Part shown: piece after piece, positions 58,071 through 64,000 of the stretch | Position numbering within the stretch: the stretch's first letter is position 1 | How the letters are laid out: each line of letters starts with the position of its first letter | Source: a virus | DNA: 64,000 nucleotides | Virus record (IMG/VR): IMGVR_UViG_3300048592_000244 | Coordinates: 42,114 to 106,113 of that record | Reading direction: 5' to 3' (one strand) | Notes under the pieces: generated by a model | The model's database searches: none | Seen by the model: the letters and a program-made list of their open reading frames with translations, nothing else | What the model was told of the DNA's origin: nothing | Translations under genes and position numbers: made by a program

Positions 58071-58464
58071 ATTACGCAACCGCCTTGAGAGGCGAGGAAA
58101 AGTCTGGCGTCCCGAGGGCTACCCCAGCATCACCGGACATCAGTTGGGCATCCTGCTCAAGATGTGGTTCCACTCCAAGGGGCGAGTCGATTGTCCAGTG
58201 GCCGGTGAGCCCTGCTGGTGGCAGTCGGCACGGTCCTTGACACGTAAAGAGGTGATCCGTCAGGTCGATTACAAACTGAAACACCCGAAGTGGCCGTGGC
58301 AGCGTGGCAAGCCGGACGCTGACTACAGAGGCACTGGCTACGCTTTGACTCCGATGGGCTGGCATCTATGCAAGCGCATCGTCACAGCATTTCCGCGAGA
58401 AGCTGCTGAGGCCGAAGCTGAGGCAGCGGCGTATTTCCGCATGTTCAAAGGAGAAGCAGCATGA
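58063..58464 (+). CDS. possible winged-helix protein
   Basis: 133 residues. ITGHQLGILLKMWFHSKG and the later YALTPMGWHLCKRI suggest two helices and a wing as in MarR/PadR-like domains; basic centre KLKHPKWPWQRGK; Ala/Glu tail. DNA binding is a guess from this pattern. Confidence 0.6.
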   Translation: MGELRNRLERRGKVWRPEGYPSITGHQLGILLKMWFHSKGRVDCPVAGEPCWWQSARSLTRKEVIRQVDYKLKHPKWPWQRGKPDADYRGTGYALTPMGWHLCKRIVTAFPREAAEAEAEAAAYFRMFKGEAA

Positions 58465-59174
58465 GCAAGCGCAGGAGAAGGGACTGGCCGTGGCCGTCTG
58501 GCATGACATTCGACCAGATCATTGACGGGCTCGGTGCCAGCAACGTCGCAGACCGCTCGACGAACTACAACTTCGGCGAGAACTACGACATGGACGGCAT
58601 GGGCCATGATGGAAAATGGTCGAATGTCTTTCCGGTGTTTGATGACGTAGCCGGGGCGAAGAATTTCTTCACGTCCAATGGTTACGACGTGCCGCTGGAA
58701 AAACCGGCCCATGAGTACGACGAGGACGAGTATCTCGAATTCCTGAACGAGAGCATCAGGGAAATCTGTCAGGAGAACGACTACTACTCGCCGATGATGA
58801 ACTACTACTACGAGATAGACCTGCGCAGTGAAGACGCTGAGGCCATGCAGGCACGCATCGACCGCTATGGCGGTTGCTGCATCCTCGTGATGCTTGGCGA
58901 CGAGCCCAAGCTCTGTCTGGCCGGTGGCGGCATGAACCTGACGTGGGACATCGTGTGGTCGTACATCCTCTGTGGCCAGTTGCCGCCGACGAAGTATTGC
59001 GAACTACCTGAGTTCGCTGGACACTCCCTCAGCAGGAAAAACCGCCTCATCATCAAGGCGTGCAGGAAATCCCTCAAAGTCCATCAGCGGTGGCTAGATG
59101 GCACCCGCCGCAATCTGGAATGTGCCGTCACTAACATCTACAACGCGAGGAAAAAGAAACATGCGAATGCGTGA
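58461..59174 (+). CDS. unknown protein, 237 residues
   Basis: Acidic, Tyr- and Asn-rich in the first 125 residues (FGENYDMDGMGHDGKW, ENDYYSPMMNYYYEIDL), then a basic helical C-terminus (RKNRLIIKACRKSLKVHQRW). Overlaps neighbours at both ends. No motif. Confidence 0.75.
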   Translation: MSKRRRRDWPWPSGMTFDQIIDGLGASNVADRSTNYNFGENYDMDGMGHDGKWSNVFPVFDDVAGAKNFFTSNGYDVPLEKPAHEYDEDEYLEFLNESIREICQENDYYSPMMNYYYEIDLRSEDAEAMQARIDRYGGCCILVMLGDEPKLCLAGGGMNLTWDIVWSYILCGQLPPTKYCELPEFAGHSLSRKNRLIIKACRKSLKVHQRWLDGTRRNLECAVTNIYNARKKKHANA

Positions 59175-59328
59175 TTTCATCAAGGACAACCGGGAGGAGT
59201 TGAAGCGGCTTATCCGCGACTACCTCAAGCAGCCCGATTTTCCGCTGAACACTGCCGATCTCGAACAATGGATCGCCAACGATGAGGGCCTCTATAATTG
59301 GGCTCGAAGCGAAGGCGTCAGCGTCTAA
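59161..59328 (+). CDS. small unknown protein
   Basis: 55 residues from ATG 59161 (GAGGAAAAAG upstream, inside the previous gene, which it overlaps by 14 bases). Charged helix with DNREELKRLIRDYLKQ. Unknown. Confidence 0.65.
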   Translation: MRMRDFIKDNREELKRLIRDYLKQPDFPLNTADLEQWIANDEGLYNWARSEGVSV

Positions 59329-59337
59329 GGAGACAAC

Positions 59338-59574
59338 TTGAACAGAGGTGAACAGAAGACGTTTGTCCGCGAACTGGCGGATGCCTTGGTGCGTGAAGTC
59401 TGTGAGAAAATCGACGAGGGGAAAATCCCTGAGCATTGGGACGGGCACGAACTGCGTGTCCTGATGTCGGAGAAATTCGAGCAGTCAGCCAAGGCATCCG
59501 TGATCCGCACGAGTCCACGACATAGCCGGGCTCGTGATTACCACAACACCGTACTGACCAAGTACCTTACATAA
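59338..59574 (+). CDS. small unknown protein (TTG start)
   Basis: 78 residues, TTG start with AAGGAGACAAC directly upstream and no ATG nearby. Helical with FVRELADALVREVCEKIDEG. Unknown function. Confidence 0.7.
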   Translation: MNRGEQKTFVRELADALVREVCEKIDEGKIPEHWDGHELRVLMSEKFEQSAKASVIRTSPRHSRARDYHNTVLTKYLT

Positions 59575-59585
59575 GGAGACGCGCC

Positions 59586-60308
59586 GTGGAGTACACTGAC
59601 CAGCAGCAGATTGAGAAGACGTTCAAGTTCTTCGACATGGCCGCCATCGGCAGGATGATGTCGCACAGCAACGACATGGAGAATCTCGTTGAGTGTGACG
59701 ACGCGGAAATTATCGAGGATGAGGAAGGCATCCGTCTGGTATTTTCCTTCTCCCGTATGGCGATGGACGGCAATGGCTACCACGTCGGCACCGAGACTTG
59801 CGTGGTGACGTTCGAGACCTTCGACGCCAGCAAGATGATGTACGTCCATCCGAACAAGCTGGAGGACTACCCACTCCACGGCACCGGCGTCACGCTGGAC
59901 TTGCGTGAAGCGAACTTCGACATGGCACCCGCTCGTGAGGAAATCCCGTGGGAGGAAATCTACCGCGAGAATGCCGACCCGGAGCATCAGCAACTGCTGG
60001 ATGAGTACAAAGCCTCGCTCTACACACCGGCGTTTGTCAATCAAGACGACCCGGACCCCATCGACGAGGAAGACTTCTGTGCGTGGATGCAGGAGGAGCA
60101 CGACATCGACGTAGACCGCGAGGCTTACTTCGACGCCTACAACCCACCGGACGACGACTTCTGGTTCCAAGAGGTTGAGTACAAGTTCGACAAGCTCAAG
60201 GATCACCTGCGTTCGCTGGTGTGGAAATTCAACCCTGACCATGAGAAGGAGGAGAGCGAGCCGTGGTATCTCGAAACAAAGTCCGAATCATCGTCATTGA
60301 CCCCGTGA
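59586..60308 (+). CDS. acidic unknown protein, 240 residues (GTG start)
   Basis: GTG at 59586 after AAGGAGACGCGCC. Strongly acidic, with MGYHVGTETCVVTFETF-type beta centre and DDPDPIDEEDFCAWMQEEHD. Acidic proteins of this kind may mimic DNA, but no fold can be shown. Overlaps the next gene by 46 bases. Confidence 0.7.
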   Translation: MEYTDQQQIEKTFKFFDMAAIGRMMSHSNDMENLVECDDAEIIEDEEGIRLVFSFSRMAMDGNGYHVGTETCVVTFETFDASKMMYVHPNKLEDYPLHGTGVTLDLREANFDMAPAREEIPWEEIYRENADPEHQQLLDEYKASLYTPAFVNQDDPDPIDEEDFCAWMQEEHDIDVDREAYFDAYNPPDDDFWFQEVEYKFDKLKDHLRSLVWKFNPDHEKEESEPWYLETKSESSSLTP

Positions 60309-60634
60309 ACAAGGCGGTGCGGGAGCACTACGTCAACCCGCAGAATTTCCGCGACTACCATGCTCTGCTCGATACCGTCACGTTGGAGTCGTTCGTCCGC
60401 ACTCCGGTTGACTTCGACGAGGCGGCGTTCTTTTACATCGACGAGCTTGGTGGGTTCACCAACAAGCCCCGTTTCATTGTCAAAGCCAAGCACGGGAACG
60501 AGTTCGTCATCGGCCCGGCAGCTTTGATTGGAGAGCCCACAAGGGAAGGAGACGAGACCGACTGTCCGTGGGCGGTAGAAGACGTGCTGAAATTCATTGC
60601 CTTTGAACCCGTTGCACAAGGATTCTTCCAATGA
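60263..60634 (+). CDS. unknown protein, DUF3846-like
   Basis: 123 residues from GTG 60263. KVRIIVIDPVNKAVREHYVN followed by a beta/helix region and NEFVIGPAALIGEP resembles small phage proteins with the DUF3846 layout; the match is tentative. GAAGGAGGAGAGC upstream. Overlaps both neighbours. Confidence 0.6.
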   Translation: MVSRNKVRIIVIDPVNKAVREHYVNPQNFRDYHALLDTVTLESFVRTPVDFDEAAFFYIDELGGFTNKPRFIVKAKHGNEFVIGPAALIGEPTREGDETDCPWAVEDVLKFIAFEPVAQGFFQ

Positions 60635-61806
60635 CAGAAACGACCGAACTGACCATCTACAAAGCGGGAACACCCGAAGCCAAGAAGTGCATGACGCGGC
60701 ACTGCGTGCTGTACGGCAGCAGCGGCCAGCCGATGGCGTCTGTGTACTTCGTGTTCCCGCGTTTCCTGACGTTCGAGCACGAGCACTTCATCAAGAAGAA
60801 GGTCGATGAGGACGACCTCAAGGAGATGGAGAAACTCGTCAAGGAACTTGCGCCGGTCATCATGTCGAAGGTCGCCGACAAAATCCACGCGGTGCTGGAG
60901 CCGTGGGATGAATTCCTCAACGATCTGGATGACGAGGAAATCTGCGCCGTCTTCAACGAGGCCCTTGAGCGTGACGTGGAAGAAAACCCACGCGGTGAAT
61001 TCATCGGCCATCCTGTCGGCACCTCGATCTTCAAGGCGCTCCAGAAGCTGGACGACAAGTACGGCGGCCACGTCTGCGGGCCGTACTACACCTACAACGA
61101 CCCGGACAGCTACTGCGGCCAGCACGACATCCAGTTCACCTTCCCCTCGAAGTCAGGAGACCCGTGGACGCCGACGATGTTCGACGTCGTGTTCCTCCAG
61201 ATTCACCCCGGTGGTGATGCTCGCAACATGGCGGAGGGCAGGTTCTACGTGCCGGAAGGTATCGACGAGACGACGAACCTGTACGACACGCTGGGCGCAA
61301 ACATCGGTGATCTCGGCACGCTGGTGGAAATCCCTGTCGAATTTCCGCTGGAGCAGTGGCTGCGCCAGAACGATCAGGATGCGTGGGATTCCATCTACCG
61401 CGAGGAAAAGCCTGACGCCGAAGGCCGCTACTATAAGAGTGAGCTACTGGATTGGTTCCAAGACTTCAAGGACGGCATGTGCCGCATCTACCTGACGCCG
61501 GAGGGCGACAACGGTGCTGGCGTGGATGTCTACCGAGTGTACGACGCTATCCAGTACAAGGGCCGCGACCTTTGGACGTGGGTGCCGGAGGGTGAGATCG
61601 TCGGAGAGAAACGGTCACAGGTCGGAATTTCTGCCACGCCGTACATCCCTGCGGTGTTCGAGTATTCCACTGGCGGGTACTTCAAGTGGGATGGCCCAAT
61701 GCCCGGCACCGATGAGTGGGAAGCGATGATGACGGAAAATGCGATGCACCCCATCTCGCCGCGCAAGGAAAAGGACGAAACCAAGGACGCCTTCAAGGAG
61801 GAGTAG
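60631..61806 (+). CDS. large unknown accessory protein, 391 residues
   Basis: Mixed alpha/beta, acidic. YGSSGQPMASVYFVFPRF near the start, a helical acidic region, YGGHVCGPYYTYNDPDSYCG, and a Lys/Glu-rich tail ending KEE. It shares with the 62176 product the general plan of a long acidic, aromatic-rich protein. No catalytic motif seen. Confidence 0.75.
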   Translation: MTETTELTIYKAGTPEAKKCMTRHCVLYGSSGQPMASVYFVFPRFLTFEHEHFIKKKVDEDDLKEMEKLVKELAPVIMSKVADKIHAVLEPWDEFLNDLDDEEICAVFNEALERDVEENPRGEFIGHPVGTSIFKALQKLDDKYGGHVCGPYYTYNDPDSYCGQHDIQFTFPSKSGDPWTPTMFDVVFLQIHPGGDARNMAEGRFYVPEGIDETTNLYDTLGANIGDLGTLVEIPVEFPLEQWLRQNDQDAWDSIYREEKPDAEGRYYKSELLDWFQDFKDGMCRIYLTPEGDNGAGVDVYRVYDAIQYKGRDLWTWVPEGEIVGEKRSQVGISATPYIPAVFEYSTGGYFKWDGPMPGTDEWEAMMTENAMHPISPRKEKDETKDAFKEE

Positions 61807-61808
61807 TC

Positions 61809-62165
61809 ATGCGGAAATTCAAGCCGTGCCAGTTCGTCACGCCGAAGGAAGCCACAGACGCTGACCGGCGTCTGGTTTACTACGCTCGCTACTACTTCGA
61901 TGGCACCTACGTCGAGTTCTACCGTGGCAAGCGCATCAGGATGGAGCCGGGCATGGTGGGTATCGTGCGGTCGATTGCCCCGAGCGTGATGACATCGGCA
62001 CCGCATGTGGAATTTCTCGTCATTGACTTCTGCCATCCGATCACCGGCAAAGTGGAGCGGGCGGCGTTGCATCACAGTGAAGTGGAGGAAGCGGAGCCTC
62101 CTGAGTATGAAATCCCCCGCAACGGCTGGAAAAGTCCAGAGGCAGCATTCACCTACGTTCGCTAA
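61809..62165 (+). CDS. unknown protein, 118 residues
   Basis: From ATG 61809, two bases after the previous TAG with AAGGAGGAG inside that gene. Beta-rich: ADRRLVYYARYYFDGTYVEF, RIRMEPGMVGIVRSIA. Unknown function. Confidence 0.75.
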   Translation: MRKFKPCQFVTPKEATDADRRLVYYARYYFDGTYVEFYRGKRIRMEPGMVGIVRSIAPSVMTSAPHVEFLVIDFCHPITGKVERAALHHSEVEEAEPPEYEIPRNGWKSPEAAFTYVR

Positions 62166-62175
62166 GGAGTAAGCC

Positions 62176-63183
62176 ATGACTGAGAGAACTAAAATCCATG
62201 AGAAGTTTCTTGAGTACCCAGAGCTTGTTGAGGCACGAGAGCGTGCGGAGAACGCCATCATCGCGTTCGACAAGCTCGGCGCTACCCGCTGCACCAACCG
62301 CAGCTACGGCCCGTGGCATCTGTGCGTCAACGTCAAGGTCCGCGAGTACCCGCTGAACTGTGCGCCGGAAATTCGTGAGAGCATGTCCGAGCGGTGGTAC
62401 GACTATCAGCAGGACGACTTCTGGAACCTTGACTTCGACGGCGACTGCATCGTCCGTGAGGAGTGCCCGCTGCCATTCCCGAAGTTTTTCAGTGACGGTC
62501 GCAGCGGTGGCTACTTCGTCTTTGACGGCAACGATTCCAAGCGAGCCGCTCCTGCGCTGAACGCCTACAACCAGCAGGCCAGCAATTACGGCGGTAGCGG
62601 GCAGACACCAAGGCCGGAAGGCAACATCGACATTGCACTCTCTCAGTTCGATGACGTGGTGGACCCGTTCAAGTGGATCACCGAGGTCAGGGACTTCGAG
62701 GGCGATGAGGAAAAAGAGAAGGCGTGGGTGCAGGAGGACGTGGACGGTGTGACCGCCGCGTATGCCGAGATGGCCGAGGTGTTCGAGGCAGCGACGGAGT
62801 GGGCGCAGTCCGTGCTGGACATCAAGAAGTACCGATTGAGCGTCTTCACCGGCAAGGAATATGAGGCGCTGAACTCTCTGGCCGATCAAGAGCAGTATGA
62901 CTTCTTCGACTTCGAGCACTGCACGATTGTGACTGACGGTGACGAGACCACGGTGTCGTGGCCGCAGCACGCTCGTCAGTTTCAGGACTGCGGAAAATGG
63001 GAGACCTGCGAGAAGGACGACGAAGGTGCTCGTGAATGGCACGACGGCACGTTCAAGAAGTTCATTCCTGACGAGCCCAAGGTGTTCAGCTTCACGATGC
63101 CGCGAGACTCTCTGATCGAGCAACTCAATGAGGAACTGCACGACGCCGTAGCAGCCATACGGAAGCGTGCTCTGAAATCATAG
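62176..63183 (+). CDS. large unknown accessory protein, 335 residues
   Basis: AAGGAG precedes ATG 62176. Acidic, mixed fold with CTNRSYGPWHLCVNVKVREY, a GRSGGYFVFDGNDSKRAAPA segment and a helical C-terminus. No motif recognised. AGGGAGGGAAA ends the gap to the next gene. Confidence 0.75.
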   Translation: MTERTKIHEKFLEYPELVEARERAENAIIAFDKLGATRCTNRSYGPWHLCVNVKVREYPLNCAPEIRESMSERWYDYQQDDFWNLDFDGDCIVREECPLPFPKFFSDGRSGGYFVFDGNDSKRAAPALNAYNQQASNYGGSGQTPRPEGNIDIALSQFDDVVDPFKWITEVRDFEGDEEKEKAWVQEDVDGVTAAYAEMAEVFEAATEWAQSVLDIKKYRLSVFTGKEYEALNSLADQEQYDFFDFEHCTIVTDGDETTVSWPQHARQFQDCGKWETCEKDDEGAREWHDGTFKKFIPDEPKVFSFTMPRDSLIEQLNEELHDAVAAIRKRALKS

Positions 63184-63192
63184 GGAGGGAAA

Positions 63193-63573
63193 ATGCAGAC
63201 GACGCTGACAGACGAACAGATCGAGGCCGCGATTGAGGACGCCTGTTCGGAGTACGAGACTGCCAAGGATGACGCTCTCAAGCAGGTCGATGACGAAGAC
63301 CTGTGCCGCTTCCGTGGGATGCAGGTAGTCATGGGCGACAACGAGCGCGGGTGTCGTCTGGGCGACCCGATAGATTACCCTCCTGACCCACCGGACACCC
63401 TGACGGTCGAGCAAGTGCGCAAGTGGATCGAAGAAGCCATCAAGGAAGGCGCGGACGATCTCGTCCTGCAAGGCGGATTCGACACTGCGGGGGACGCCGA
63501 TGACTTCGACAACGGAAATTACAACCCCGAGGCTTCGTTCTTTGAAGTCACTCTCTGGGAAAGGAAGGAATAG
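63193..63573 (+). CDS. small acidic protein
   Basis: 126 residues, very acidic. Helical first third (LTDEQIEAAIEDACSEYETA), then DYPPDPPDTLTVEQVRKWIE and an Asp/Asn-rich stretch. Ends in RKE from the next gene's ribosome site. Unknown. Confidence 0.75.
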   Translation: MQTTLTDEQIEAAIEDACSEYETAKDDALKQVDDEDLCRFRGMQVVMGDNERGCRLGDPIDYPPDPPDTLTVEQVRKWIEEAIKEGADDLVLQGGFDTAGDADDFDNGNYNPEASFFEVTLWERKE

Positions 63574-63577
63574 CGTC

Positions 63578-63949
63578 ATGTTGACCAACAAGCAGAAGAA
63601 GACCTTGCTGGAAATTGGAAGCAAGGTGGTGTGCCGAATCCCCACGTCATCGAAGCATTGGGACGCAGGCTGCTACCTTGTACCGGATGGCGAGCAGATC
63701 AACGGGCACGCAGTGGGCTGGCTGATCCGCAAGGGCTGGCTGGAAATGACCAAGTGCCCGGAGAAGAAGCCCCCTCCACACGCCATGTACTACAAACGCA
63801 CCAAGCTGAAATTCAGCGAGGGCTACGACAACAACAAGGGCTTTACCTGCTGGTGTGGTCATCACACAGGCCCGAGCATGTACCGGCGCACGCTGTCGGA
63901 GCCGCGAAGAAAACAGGCGTGTTCAGGTCCGGCAATACGGACCCGGTGA
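63578..63949 (+). CDS. small protein with zinc-type Cys/His pair
   Basis: 123 residues from ATG 63578 (GGAAGGAA upstream). VVCRIPTSSKHWDAGCYLVP and FTCWCGHHTG have Cys/His that may bind zinc. After GHHTG the residues become basic and low-quality in appearance while the -1 frame looks coding, so the real C-terminus may be affected by a frameshift or overlap. Confidence 0.65.
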   Translation: MLTNKQKKTLLEIGSKVVCRIPTSSKHWDAGCYLVPDGEQINGHAVGWLIRKGWLEMTKCPEKKPPPHAMYYKRTKLKFSEGYDNNKGFTCWCGHHTGPSMYRRTLSEPRRKQACSGPAIRTR

Positions 63950-64000
63950 AGTACGACGTTGCCACCATTGACGAGTGGCTGGAGGAAAAAGGCCATGTCG
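63919..64000 (+). CDS. start of an unknown gene cut by the window edge
   Basis: In the frame one base behind the previous gene, GTG 63919 opens a frame VFRSGNTDPVKYDVATIDEW that continues to the end of the window with typical codons of this phage. The frame is open upstream too, so the true start is uncertain and it may instead continue the previous protein after a frameshift. Confidence 0.45.
   Translation, partial: MFRSGNTDPVKYDVATIDEWLEEKGHV

Noticed and set aside
1-64000. tRNA genes, CRISPR arrays, insertion sequences, integrase or attachment sites
   Set aside because: I looked for cloverleaf arms, regular repeat-spacer units, transposase motifs and recombinase signatures and saw none.

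Overview
The window is a contiguous piece of a tailed double-stranded DNA phage genome. I see no bacterial housekeeping gene, integrase, transposase, CRISPR array or tRNA. By eye the G+C content is close to 60 percent, with GC-rich third codon positions, Shine-Dalgarno sites of the GGAGG/AGGAG type, lipobox lipoproteins and sigma70-like promoter words, so a Gram-negative host is likely but cannot be named. The tape-measure protein of 2791 residues implies a siphovirus with a very long tail (very roughly 0.4 micrometre at about 1.5 angstrom per residue). Terminase, portal, endolysin and DNA polymerase are not in the window and must lie outside it, so this is only part of a larger genome.

Layout. 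(1) 1-13.6 kb, plus strand: end of an unknown gene, two coiled-coil proteins, two lipoproteins, a holin-like membrane protein, a minor head protein with an inserted ParB-like domain, a scaffold-like protein, an HK97-type major capsid protein and head-tail connector genes up to the major tail protein; strong intrinsic terminators separate several of these. (2) 13.6-36.3 kb, plus strand: tail assembly chaperone with an A AAA AAG programmed -1 frameshift and downstream stem-loop, the giant tape measure, a series of tail-tip and adhesin-like beta proteins interrupted by a homing HNH endonuclease, a hub protein with two hydrophobic helices, a tail fibre and a patatin phospholipase. (3) 36.3-46.7 kb, minus strand: one compact operon read from a near-consensus promoter at 46734-46763, encoding an HNH nuclease, a winged-helix protein, UvsW-like helicase, UvsX/RecA-like recombinase, a FEN-type 5' nuclease, gp47/gp46 (SbcD/SbcC)-like nuclease, a RuvC-like resolvase and a sigma-70 region 2 protein. 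(4) 46.9-50.0 kb, plus strand: unknown protein, DnaB/gp41-like helicase and a zinc-finger/TOPRIM primase. Blocks 3 and 4 form a T4-like recombination-dependent replication set in an otherwise siphoviral genome. (5) 50.0-64.0 kb, plus strand: a promoter/operator region, then about 30 small, mostly acidic, mostly unknown genes; the first 2 kb has long, strongly structured intergenic RNA, the rest is packed head to tail with a recurring start/stop junction.

The most unusual signals are: a short DNA word, GGAAAT(T) and its complement, strongly over-represented throughout on both strands; a 12-bp palindrome TTGACNNGTCAA concentrated at the early control regions; a structured leader at 51632-51824 with two mutually exclusive hairpins over a ribosome binding site; three GGCCATTTTGGCC repeats next to a winged-helix protein gene (candidate origin or operator); and a nested, probably overprinted gene pair at 1449-2459. 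All product names rest on motifs read by eye; no database search was run.
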